DNA of 64,000 nucleotides from Dryocosmus kuriphilus (Eukaryota; Arthropoda; Insecta; Hymenoptera; Cynipidae). The DNA is taken from assembly GCA_038277395.1 (NCBI GenBank), contig CM076189.1:85921421-85985420 (forward strand). Direction: 5' to 3'. Each line of letters begins with the position of its first letter. Position 1 is the stretch's first letter. The notes beneath the pieces are model-generated. The model did not search any database, was not told where the DNA came from, and was given only the letters and a program-made list of their open reading frames with translations. This document shows, in pieces, positions 22,051 to 31,701 of this stretch. The translations under genes and the position numbers were made by a program.

Positions 22051-23344
22051 ATGACACACAACTCACGCCCAGAAAGTAAGTGCACTAGTACTCTCACAGA
22101 TATAGGAAATACTTTTTCGACATGTTGGCAACACTGCCGTGTAGCCTGACCCCTCCCCTTCAAAACAAGGCCAATCCGTGGTTAGTGTGTTGAGAGCTTT
22201 TGAACCAGTAGCATCTCTCGCGAAAAATGTCGATCGTATCTCCCACCAAGTGCGAAATTCGCGCCGTCTTTCGCTACCTCGTTGTGAACGGAAAAGCTCC
22301 ACTTGAGATAAATAATGAGGTGAAAACGGTTTACGGTAATGGAGCTATGAATCGTGCGATTGTGTACAAGTGGTGTCGCGAATTTCAAAATGGCGGTACT
22401 TCCGTGCATGACGATCAGTGGAGCGGAAAACCTTCAATTGTGGCTGACGAACTTGTGGAAAGAATCGAAATTGTGGGCCGTCACGATCGCAGATTGACGT
22501 TAGATGAACTTTCTGTGATTTTTCCGCCAATTTCCGGATCCCTTTTACACGAAACAATCACAGAAACTCTCGAATATCGGAATTTGTCTGCGACGTGGGT
22601 CCCAAAACAGCCGACAGAACAGTACAAGTTGAATCGAGTGCAGAGCTTCAAAGAGTCTTTGGAGCGCTACGGACGCGAAGGCGATGACTTTCTCTACTCT
22701 ATTGTTAATGGAGTCGAAACTTGGGTTGCCCACTATACGCCTGAAACTAAAAGCCGGTCTCAACAATGGCGCCACACCTTGTCAGCCTCCGTCAAGTCAT
22801 TCAGAACCACAATATCAGCCAAAGAAATCATGGCATCAGTATTTTGGGATCATAAAGGTATAATTTTGATTGGATATCTGCCTCACGGGGAGACCATCAA
22901 CGCGGAAAGGTATTGACGTGACATGCTAACGAGGGGAGTCTGCCTGCTGCATGAAAATGCCAAACCTCACACGGCCAACGCCACGAAGCAACTCCTGGTC
23001 TTCTTTGGGAGGGACGTTTTGAACCACCCCCTGTATTCGCTTGACCTGACCCCTTCAGATTTCCATCTCTTCACTTCCCTGAAGGCGCACATGGGTGGAT
23101 ACAAGTTTTCAAAGGGCGACGATGTGAAGGCGGAGGTGGAGAAGTGGGCGAAAGTGCTGGCGGGAGACTTCTTCGACGCAGGCATAAAAAAATTGATCCC
23201 GCAGCTCACCACTTGCATCGAGAGGGCTGGTGAGTATGTCGAAAAATAATTTACATATGCGCAAGTGTAACCAACTTTGTTTTTGTTTTAATACATTTTT
23301 TTTTGAAGCCTACAGAAATTGAGTACACTTACTTTCTGGACGTG
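22051..23344 (+). mobile_element. Mariner of a second lineage inserted in the tandem repeat
   Basis: Inverted termini share CACG(C/T)CCAGAAAGTAAGTG near 22070 and 23330. The flanking repeat is interrupted at a TA inside the conserved ATATGCTAC word. The outermost bases on the left are not fully symmetrical with the right, so the ends are good to about 10 bp. The transposase is on the plus strand at 22227-23249. Confidence 0.78.
22227..23249 (+). pseudogene. Mariner transposase with all-but-one catalytic Asp lost
   Basis: Two long frames, 22227-22916 and 22923-23249, join in the same order as a mariner transposase. There is an N-terminal DNA-binding part (MSIVSPTKCEIRAVFRYLVV, YKWCREFQNGGTSVHDDQWS), then the catalytic core. 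The usual D of GDETW is V here (NGVETWVAHYTPETKSRSQQ), the second D of HDN is E (LLHENAKPH), and only the last (TPSDFHLF) remains, 34 residues further on. A stop and short deletion at 22915-22922 removes the segment before LLHEN. The long open frames with lost catalysis are notable, but this is most simply a dead copy. Confidence 0.85.
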
Positions 23345-23965
23345 CCACGTATGCTACTATCACTCTACGTGAATCCTGCTGAACAATTATATGTTGAGCC
23401 AAAACATTGTATTATTAACTCTTATAAAGCAGTTGTAGTCAATTGCTTGGTAAATAAAACTTTTGAGACATATTTTTGAAAACAACTCACGTCATCCCAA
23501 CACACATGCAAAGGCACAATTGACATAGTCTGAGCGCCAGGGGGAGGGGTTTTAGTCGGTAAGAATTCGACACTACCCGAACTAGGGTGTCTTATGCAAG
23601 ATTTTCCCTCCTCCAACCACCAAAAAAAAAAAAAACACATGCTCCAAACATTTCTCTTTACTTCGTTGTACGTGTAATATATTGAACATATTGAAACATA
23701 TGCGACTATCATTGAACATGTCTCTTTCTGCGTATTTATAACTATCGAAAATATTGTCTTGATAATTCTTATAAAATCATTTGTTGTCAATTGCTTCATA
23801 ATGTGAAAAATTTTACACATGTTTTTGAAAAATATTCAGTTCATCCCAACCCACATGCTCCAAGCATTTCTCTTTAATTCCTTATACGTTGCACACATTG
23901 AACATATTGAGACATATACTATAATCATTGAACGTGAAACTTGCCAAGAAACAAGATAAAAAAAG
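23345..23965 (+). repeat. ~215-bp intronic tandem repeat, right arm (second part)
   Basis: The array resumes with TATGCTACTATCACT and runs for about three more units to 23940 (anchor words at about 23350, 23700 and 23910). One unit contains a ~140-bp foreign block (23510-23635) ending in an A run, possibly a small retroposed insert. The array stops at CTTGCC, where an unrelated dispersed repeat begins. Confidence 0.75.
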
Positions 23966-23969
23966 CAAA

Positions 23970-25190
23970 CTATAATATAATAAGGTTCGCTCGAAGTATG
24001 AGCGCGCCTAGGTCGCGCGTCTGTTGGCACTCGCGCTTCGCGCTGGATAGATTACTCATCTCGCGCTAGGCGCTCGGTGATTATGGTTCGTATAAACCTT
24101 TAAATTAAAAATTACAAAAGAAATTATTTTACTTAAGGTTCTATCGCCCTTAAGGAATACATTCTCATCATGACACTCGCGCTTCGCCCTCGATAATTAC
24201 ATTTTTTTTAAACACATTGTGGATTGGAAAAGTTTTTTAGTAATTTTCCAAATTTTCACAATAGAGGATTTTGATTCTTAAAAGCAAAACAATGAGTCTT
24301 ATAAATAAATTTTGTAGCTCTTCCCAAGGTGAACAATTCTGCCTGTTAATATTTTCTCATATCTTGCATAGTTTTGCTGAAAAGTGGTTTTCTTTATATT
24401 TCATAAAATATTTCGCGAATAACTCAAAAACTACGCGTCTGCTCAAAAAAATGATAGAGATCAAATTTGTAGAGCCTTTTGTGACAAATAACTTTGTTTG
24501 TTACTATTTTTCCGTATCTTCCATAGTTTGGCAAACAATTTGAAATTTTCTATTTTTAATAACGTTTTATCCATCAAACAAAATCCGTGCATTTTATCAA
24601 AAAATGGTTGAAACAAAATTTGTAGACCTTTTTAAACTGAACAACTTTGTTCTTTACCATTTTTTTTGTACCTTGAATATTTTGGCAGGAAACTAGAGTT
24701 TTTAATTTTAATGGCGTTTTCTGGATTAAATCAAAAACCGTTCATTTTTTCAAAAAACGGTTAGACAAACTTCCTAGATTTTTCTAAAATGAATAATTTT
24801 ACTTTCCAAATTTTTTTTGTATCTCTCATATTTTAGCCGGAAAATGGATTTTTTGATTTTGTGAAAACCGTTTTTGATGAATAAAACCATAACTGTTGGT
24901 CAAAAAGCGCTGCTTAACGAACTCGTCCTTTCTTTCTTTTTATCCCTTAAAGAAGTGTACCAAAGCGCACTCCAATCCGATTAGTCCTTCGAAAATTATC
25001 GTCGGAATAGACTCCGACGACGACGACGACGACAACGACAACAGACAGACAGACACCGTCGTAAAAACCGGTTTTTTGGATTCAGGAGGTCTCAAAACGT
25101 GGAGATTTCATGAAATCGGCGAAAGTCAAATTTTGCATAAATCTAATACCTTCTCTGATGAGAATGTAAAAATAATTTCCGTCATTTAGT
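23970..25190 (+). repeat. Dispersed repeat family R, copy 1
   Basis: The copy starts with GC-rich words built on CGCGCTTCGCGCTCG, then CTATCGCCCTTAAGGAATAC. Next come several ~115-190-bp degenerate units containing GAACAACTTTGTT... and TTTTGGCAGG-like words. It ends with AAGTGTACCAAAGCGCA, an acidic-coding triplet run (GAC)n(AAC)n, and ACAGACAGACAGACACCGTC. Copies lie at 34860-35367 joined with 39654-40480, and reversed at 59400-60310. The (GAC)n region keeps an open frame in copies 1 and 2 (KKCxKAxSxPxxPSK, then acidic run, then NRQTDTVVKT). Confidence 0.85.
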
Positions 25191-25254
25191 TCAATGAGAC
25201 TGCCAGGATGTTATATCCATGAGACTTAAGTAAGGAATGAGAAAATAATAGCAC

Positions 25255-25258
<4 letters not shown>

Positions 25259-25310
<52 letters not shown>
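25259..25310. repeat. (TA)n microsatellite
   Basis: About 25 TA units. A similar TA run lies at 29371-29411 on the other side of the adjacent transposon, and another at 29497-29533. Confidence 0.95.
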
Positions 25311-25315
<5 letters not shown>

Positions 25316-26213
25316 GAAAGAAAAATATAGGAAAATTGAAATTAACTTGAAGTTCAATTTGGAATATAAATATAAATGTAATATGATATATATATATGGG
25401 GCATTCTCCGTGAAATCAGCCGCCCCCCCCCCCCCCCCCCCCCTGACACTTCAATTTTTGAGATAAATGGACCCTATAGGGATCAAAATTTTCGTTGAAG
25501 CTTCTAGGTTTTAGCGCCGTATGGTACTTTTTGTTTTTCAAAATGGCGGACCAACAATGGCCGCCACAAGAAGAAACCTGCGAAATTTAATTGCTTATTT
25601 TTTATCTGATTCTTATAAAAATTTAATTTTCACCCTTGCTATTCACTTTTCAGGTATTTTTGAGGTCGCTGATTATGAATTCTGTATTAGTTTTAAAAAA
25701 TTTCAAGATGGCGAATCCAATATGGCCGCTGAAAACTGTAAAAGTCATTTTCTGTCATAAAAGTACGAGTTGGGTATGCAGTAAAGGGTTTTCGTGGTCG
25801 CTGATTACAAATTTTGTATTAGTTTTTAAAAATATCAAGATGGTGAGTTCAAAATGGCCGCTGCAAAGTGTAAAAAATCATTTTATGTCATAAAAATAAG
25901 AGTTTGATATGCAATAAAGGGTTTTCGGGGTCGCTGATTTCTGATTCAGGATACCATACATTTTGTAGTGCTACTAATAATAACAGGAAGATGTAGCATT
26001 GATTTATGTGTTTATGTGCTGTCGGCATTATCATTACCCAATGTGCACCACGAGGAGGTTTCGCGATTGGTCTTGCATACCACTTTAAACTGTCTGTTTA
26101 TGAACTGCCGTAATTAATTTAAATATATTTTTTTAATTAGTTCAAAAGACCTCGCACACTTTATATTAATATCCAGCCTCAGTCAAATTGGTTGAAATTT
26201 TAATATAATGCGC

Positions 26214-26490
26214 ACATTTACATTTGTTTCTGAATTTCATGCAGTTCTAAAACATAAGACGCTCACTCACATTTTCATTTGTTTCTGAATTTCGTGCAGT
26301 TCTAAAACATAAGACGCTCACTCACATTTTCATTTGTTTCTGAATTTCATTCAGTTCTAAAATATAAGACGCTCACTCACATTTTCATTTGTTTCTGAAT
26401 TTCATTCAGTTATGAAACATAAGACGATCACGCACGTTGTCATTTGTTTCTGAATTCCATGTAGCTGTGAATCGTAAGACGCTCACGCAC
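26214..26490. repeat. 62-bp tandem repeat inside the long-TIR transposon
   Basis: Between four and five units contain CATTTGTTTCTGAATTTCAT and AAGACGCTCACTCACAT; the spacing of AAGACGCTCAC is about 62 bp in the first units. It lies between the left inverted repeat and the transposase, a position where regulatory or binding-site arrays often sit. Confidence 0.85.
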
Positions 26491-26581
26491 ATATAATTAT
26501 AATTCAGCAAAAGTTCGCAAGCTTTCTATAGAGATTAACTTTGACTTTTTAATTACTTTAAAAAATCGCCTTTTAGTTAAA

Positions 26582-28500
26582 ATGTCAAAAAAAGTTCATA
26601 CAGATGGATGCGCCAATCCATTCAAAAGACCCACCGAGAAAGGGCACATTGGTAAGTCTCTGAGGTTAATACCAAAAGCTATGTTACAAGAGTTTTCTCA
26701 GTTATCTGAAAACATTTAGGTTTGGTCTAAATGTGTAAAAAAATTCAATAATGAATCTGATAACAATGATATGTTTTTGGACGAATCAAACGATTCTATA
26801 ACTCGTATGGAGTGCACGGACGATTCTTTAACGTCTCTAGATGACAGTGCAGATAAATTTTCTGAAGAAAATATTTCAGAACGATCACAGAGAGAAATTG
26901 AATTGGAAGAGATGCTTGATGGATTAAAAGAAAATTTGCAAGCTTAGATAAGACAGATCCTTTAAGGCTTCCAATTCTCACAATAGCTCCATCAGCATGG
27001 TCTACTAGAAAATTGGCTAAAAAGTTTGGTGCAACGCGTTATTTGGCTGCCAAAGTCAAACAATTTAGGTCAGAACATGGTGTTTTAGCTGACACAACAA
27101 TTAAAAAAGGAAATTCTTTAGCACAAGAAACTGTAGACCTAGTATTGGATTTCTATACTAGTGATATGAATGGAAGACTTACATCTAGTACAAAAGACTT
27201 TGTTTCAGTAAATGTTGATGGTAAACGTGTACATCAGCAAAAACGTTTATTATTATTAAATTTATCATACTTGTACAGTTTGTTTAAACAGTCTCATCCT
27301 GATTGTGAAATAGGTTTCAGTACTTTTGCTAAGCTCAGACCAAAATATTGCATACTTCCTGGAGCTTCTGGCACGCACTCAGAATGTGTATGTACAATAC
27401 ACCAAAATGTAAAACTTATGTTAGATGCAATAGATATAAAAAACCTAACTAAAAATATTAGTCAACCGCTAGCTGATTATAAGGCTTGTTAAAAAAAAAT
27501 TACTTGTCAAATCCCAACTCATGAATGCTATTTAGAAGAATGTGATAAATTTCCCGGTACAACAAAAATTTTAGAACATATACGAAAGTTATTAGATGAT
27601 GCTTGTATTTCACATGTAAATTTTTCTACGTGGTCCGGAACTGATCGGTCAACGCTTTTAACAAATGTAGTAACATTAGATGACTTTTTAACGGAGCTTG
27701 ATAGTTAATTGAAAATACTGAATCCCCATTCATTCATATCAAAACAGCAATCACTTTTTGTTAAAGAAAAGAAACAGAATCTTAATGATGGTGAAGTTTT
27801 AGTTATGTTTGATTTTGCAGAAAACTACTGTTATGTTTGTCAAGATGCTGCGCAAGCATTTCATTTTAATAATGATCAGTGCACAGTTTTTCCTGTCATT
27901 TATTATTATAAAGAATGCGGTGAGTTGAAACATAGAAGTAATGTTTTTTTATCAAATAGTTTGAAACATGATACTGCTGCTGCGTACAGTGTTCAAAGAT
28001 TGCTAACACCAGAAATACAGCAAAATGTGAAAAATCTAAAAAAAATTATTTATGTGACTGATGGAGCTAAGCAACACTTCAAAAATAGATTCCAGATTGC
28101 AAATTTAGTTTTTCATAAGGAAGATTTCAATATTGAAGCTGAGTGGCATTATTTTACAACTGCTCATGGTAAGAGTGCGTACGATGGTCTTGGTGCAAAT
28201 TTTAAAAGAGAAGCTTACAGAGCAAGTCTTACTGCAAAGCCAAATGATTCGATACTAACATCTGAAGCACTTTTTAAGTGGGGTAAAAAACATTTCAAAA
28301 AGATCGATGTGTTTTACTTTGATAAGAAATACCACGATAAAATAAGAAGAAAATTAAACAGCAGATTTGAAAATGCCCATACTGTACCAGAACTTTCTAA
28401 GCATCATGGATTTACCGTTGATTGCAGGAAAAATGTATACATGAGAAGGTATTCAAAGGAAAACTATGGAATAAAATGGTCAATGTACGAAGACAAGTAA
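26582..28500 (+). pseudogene. Transposase-like protein of long-TIR transposon, broken
   Basis: An ATG at 26582 opens MSKKVHTDGCANPFKRPTEK. A TAG at 26717-26719 interrupts; the frame continues to TAG at about 26945, then shifts. From 27013 a single frame runs to 28500 with only two TAA stops (27490-27492 and 27706-27708). Features seen are a helix-turn-helix-like STRKLAKKFGATRYLAAK, then SGTHSECVCTIHQNVKLM, then a probable RNase-H-like core: VMFDFAENYCYVCQDAAQAF (first acid), IIYVTDGAKQHFKNR (second acid) and HYFTTAHGKSAYDGLG. I recognise this as a family repeatedly found as uncharacterised proteins in insects and cnidarians. The transposase role is inferred from its place between inverted repeats. 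Confidence 0.75.
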
Positions 28501-29365
28501 AAATAATCAGATAAGAATCTGCAAATATATAAATCGGCCCTTTTCAGGGCCAAGTGATATGCAAGACTGATCGCGCAACCTCCTCGTGGTGCACATTGGG
28601 TAATGCTAATGCCGACGGCACATAGACACATAAATCAATGCTATATCTTCTTAAAATTTTTTTTTGCACTAAAAAATGTATGGCATCTTAAATAAAAAAT
28701 CAGCAACTCCGAAAACACTCTGTTGCATGCGCAACTCGTTCCTTTATGATGTAAAATAATTTTTACACTTTTCAGCGTCCACCTTGGATTCGCCATCTTG
28801 GGATTATTAAAAACTAATCGAAAATTCGTAATCAGCGCCCCCGAAAACCCTTTATTGCACATCAAACTCTTATTTTTATGACATAAAATGATTTTTTACA
28901 CTTTTCAGCGGCCATTTTGAACTCACCATCTTGATATTTTTAAAAACTAATACAAAATTTGTAATCAGCGACCACGAAAACCCTTTACTGCATACCCAAC
29001 TCGTACTTTTATGACAGAAAATGACTTTTACAGTTTTCAGCGGCCGTATTGGATTCGCCATCTTGAAATTTTTTTAAACTAATACAGAATTCATAATCAG
29101 CGACCTCAAAAATACCTGAAAAGTGAATAGCGAGGGTGAAAATTAATTTTTTATAAGAATCAGATAAAAAATAAGCAATTAAATTTCGCAGTTTTCTTCT
29201 TGTGGCGGCCATTGTTGGTCCGCCATTTTGAAAAACAAAAAGTACCATACGGCGCTAAAAACTAGAAGCATCAACGAAAATGTTGATCCCCATAGGGTCC
29301 ATTTATCTCAAAAATTGAAGTGTGGGGGGGGGGGGGGGGGGGTGGCTGATTTCACGGAGAATGCC

Positions 29366-29413
<48 letters not shown>

Positions 29414-29415
29414 CT

Positions 29416-29490
29416 ATAATTAAAAAATGAATAATGAAGAAGGAAAAATCATTGGAATGAACAGGAAATTCAAGTTGGAATATAAATATA

Positions 29491-29538
<48 letters not shown>

Positions 29539-30180
29539 TATATTTATATTCCAACTTGAATTTGCTGTTCATTCCAATGATTTTTCCTTCTTTACTTTTC
29601 ATTATTTGATTCAAGTATTTTTATATATATGTTGTATTACATTTATATTTATATCCCAAACTGAATTGCAAGTCAATTTTAATCTTCCTTTATTTTCCCT
29701 TGTTTACTTTTCATTTTTGAATTAAAGTAATTTACATGTATAATATGTTATATGTATATTTAGATTCCAGCTAGAATTTCAAGTCCATTCCAGTGATTTT
29801 TATTTTATTGTTCCTTCTTTATTTTTCATTTATGAATTTAAAAAAAAAAAAATTATTTTTAAATATTTATATATAAACCTTTTTTCAATTTTGCATCTAT
29901 ATTTTTCATTTTTAAATTCTAAAAAAAAGTTTTAAAGAAAATAGTTAAATTATCAAATAAAATGATTAACTATAAATTTTTGTAAGCAAAAAATAGTTGA
30001 TTTTTTTATGGAGTTTTATCAATTTAATCCACGTTTAAGTAAAGGACGGGGAAAAGGAGGAAAAAGGGGGAAATCGGGCGTTTTTTGAAAAAAAGGGATT
30101 CGTTAAAAAAACTGGCTCTAAATAAAACGAGAAATTTTGTTTTCTCTAGTTATTAGCAAAGAGTAAACAAAAATAGTGAA
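29416..30180. repeat. AT-rich palindromic low-complexity block
   Basis: 29416-29610 is an imperfect palindrome around a (TA)n core near 29515: AAGGAAAAATCATTGGAATG on one side and its reverse complement on the other. Related words (ATTTATATTTATATTCCAAC) recur at 29640-29800, 31600-31650 and 25340-25390. No gene is seen up to 30180. Confidence 0.6.
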
Positions 30181-30185
30181 TAGCT

Positions 30186-30330
30186 AAAAAAGTATTTTAA
30201 AGCGAGTGCGACTTCTTGAAATCCAATAAATTAAAAATAGAGCTAATTCTTCCTGTTTTCACTTAAATGTTTAACCTTGTCAGAACAAGAACCGTCGCCT
30301 CAGAAATTTCTGGGGAATTTAGATTGTACG
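30186..30330. repeat. Upstream module of the signal-exon gene, repeated at 34385-34490
   Basis: This stretch upstream of the promoter, containing AAAGCGAGTG, AAATCCAA and TTGTCAGAAC.AGAA, is matched by 34385-34490 in the same orientation with a ~35-bp gap. It may be a fragment of another promoter cassette or simply a dispersed repeat. Confidence 0.45.
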
Positions 30331-30472
30331 TTTAGATTTCAAGGAAAGTAAATAAAGTGTGCTCGTTTTATAGTAGGAAAGACAATCTTTACGCAACTCT
30401 TTATTCTCTCAAGTCGATCGCCGCACCTGAATTATAGAAAATCATTGTTTCGAATAACTGGATAGCGGCTAG

Positions 30473-30480
30473 TATATATA
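30473..30480 (+). promoter_or_regulatory. TATA box of secreted-protein gene
   Basis: TATATATA lies 56 bases before the ATG at 30536, the same spacing as in the two arm paralogues. A start of transcription near 30503 would leave a leader of about 30 nt. Confidence 0.6.
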
Positions 30481-30535
30481 GAAGTGGTCGATGCTCAAGA
30501 AATCCTTCACAAACTGGCACCTTCTATCGGTCAGA

Positions 30536-30593
30536 ATGAAAGTTTTAATTTGCGTTCTGTTTTTGATTTGTGCGTCAACCCTTGATTCGGTTG
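30536..30593 (+). CDS. Signal-peptide exon 1 of candidate secreted-protein gene
   Basis: ATG at 30536 begins MKVLICVLFLICASTLDSV plus one base, ending at donor GTAAGTA (30594): a 58-nt exon in phase 1, identical in length and phase to the arm paralogues at 3498-3555 and 20214-20271. The peptide has a lysine, a 12-residue hydrophobic core with two cysteines and an AST cleavage-like end, a good secretion signal. Of the three first exons it is the nearest upstream one to the phase-1 exons at 49499-58011. Joining it to 49499 would give a Glu codon across the junction and an open frame. That intron would be 18.9 kb and full of transposons, so splicing is not proven. Confidence 0.62.
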
Positions 30594-30659
30594 GTAAGTA
30601 GAATTTACTAGAATGACAAATAAATCGTACGTATCTTGAAATGGCTTACATCCAGGTCT

Positions 30660-31320
30660 TGACCCTATTCAAAGGTTGGCTCTTCGGACATGTTACTATT
30701 ATTACACGTTTTTCGGCTTAGTGCGCAATTATGTCCTTAAAGAAAAATTAGTTTATTAATTGGTATGAAATAATTCATTGGGAATTATATTTTATCATTT
30801 TTATAAAAAAGGGTTTAAATCCAAACATGTTGCGTTAAATCCCTATACGCGTATGCTAATACGTTACAAATAATTTACTTCGCATGTCTTTCTCTGCGTC
30901 CCTTCTCAGGACAAATGTTTTATTTCTCCAATCTTGGTAGAAACTTACTTACATTTCATTCAAATTTGTATTCCATCTTGAAATAGTTGAAACATATGTT
31001 ACTTTAGTTGCATGTGTTTCCTCTTTCTGCGCTATCATGTGCTTTACAAAAATATTTTTATTAACTCATATAAAATAATTCCTTGAATATTATTTTTTAT
31101 CATTTTTCATATAAAAAAAATTTTTCAAATGCAGACGTGTTGCTTTAAATCCCTATATGTATATGCCACAATATATTATTATAATTTCACTTCACGTGTC
31201 TTTCCCTCCGTCCTTTTTTATGATAAATATATTATATCTCCAATCTTTCTAGGGAACTTACATAAATACCATTCAAAGTATTTCACTTTGAAACAATTAC
31301 ACTACTACTACTATCATACT
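30660..31320 (+). repeat. Diverged copies of the intronic repeat after exon 1 (period ~305 bp)
   Basis: Two longer units, marked by TGAAACATATGTTACTTTA (about 30985) and weaker matches near 30680 and 31290, share CTCTTTCTGCG, AAAAATATTTTTATTAACT and TATAAAATAATTCCTTG blocks with the ~215-bp units of the duplication arms. Their position directly after the signal exon matches the arms, so this intronic repeat is ancestral to all three loci. Confidence 0.6.
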
Positions 31321-31700
31321 ACTTCCTAGCAAACTATCTCTTTTTTGAAGATCGTGTTTTTTGCTTGGAAATTCAACTATTTGGCTAAAAATCCACCTTG
31401 TTTTAAATTCATATTTTTTGTGTGGAAACTGAACTAGTTTATTAAAAATTGGTCTTTTGAAAATGTAATTTTTTATGATTAAAAATCCATTTATTTGCTG
31501 TAAAGTGTGATTTCTTTTTAAAAACTTATATATACATACATACATACATACATACATACAAAAAAACATACATACATACAAACATATATACCATATATAA
31601 TATTTATATTTTATATTTATATTCCAACTTGAATTTCAAGTCCATTGAATGACCTTTGATTTTTATTTTTATAATGACAATAATTATTATTGTCATTATT
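31321..31700. repeat. Low-complexity tract with (CATA)n
   Basis: AT-rich sequence with fragments like ATTCAACTATTTGGCTAAAA, then a (CATA)n run at about 31533-31582 and a copy of the TTTATATTCCAACTTGAATTT word. No gene. Confidence 0.7.
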
Positions 31701-31701
31701 A

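Larger units (their letters stand above)
25397..29368. mobile_element. DNA transposon with ~700-bp terminal inverted repeats
   Basis: Both ends read GGGGCATTCTCCGTGAAATC inward and sit in TA runs, so the target site is probably TA-rich. The inverted repeats extend to about 26083 on the left and 28556 on the right. A C run (25422-25443) on the left matches a G run (29324-29342) on the right. Within each arm a ~131-bp module (with ATGGCCGCTG and GGTCGCTGATTA) is repeated three to four times. The interior (26084-28555) has a 62-bp tandem repeat and a broken transposase gene. I do not recognise the superfamily from its ends. Confidence 0.85.

Noticed and set aside
3490..24000. Reading the whole inverted block as one giant transposon
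   Set aside because: It contains elements of several classes in ordinary nested order, and no common terminal sequence or target duplication was found at its outer ends.
25521..25893. Repeated frames with MANPIWPLKTVK-type peptides in the transposon ends
   Set aside because: They come from the 131-bp modules of the terminal inverted repeats and appear on both ends in mirror image.
30656..30770. Acceptor CCAG followed by 35 open codons just after the signal exon
   Set aside because: The open stretch lies in a unit of the intronic repeat, has no good donor, and the equivalent units in the arms are not open.
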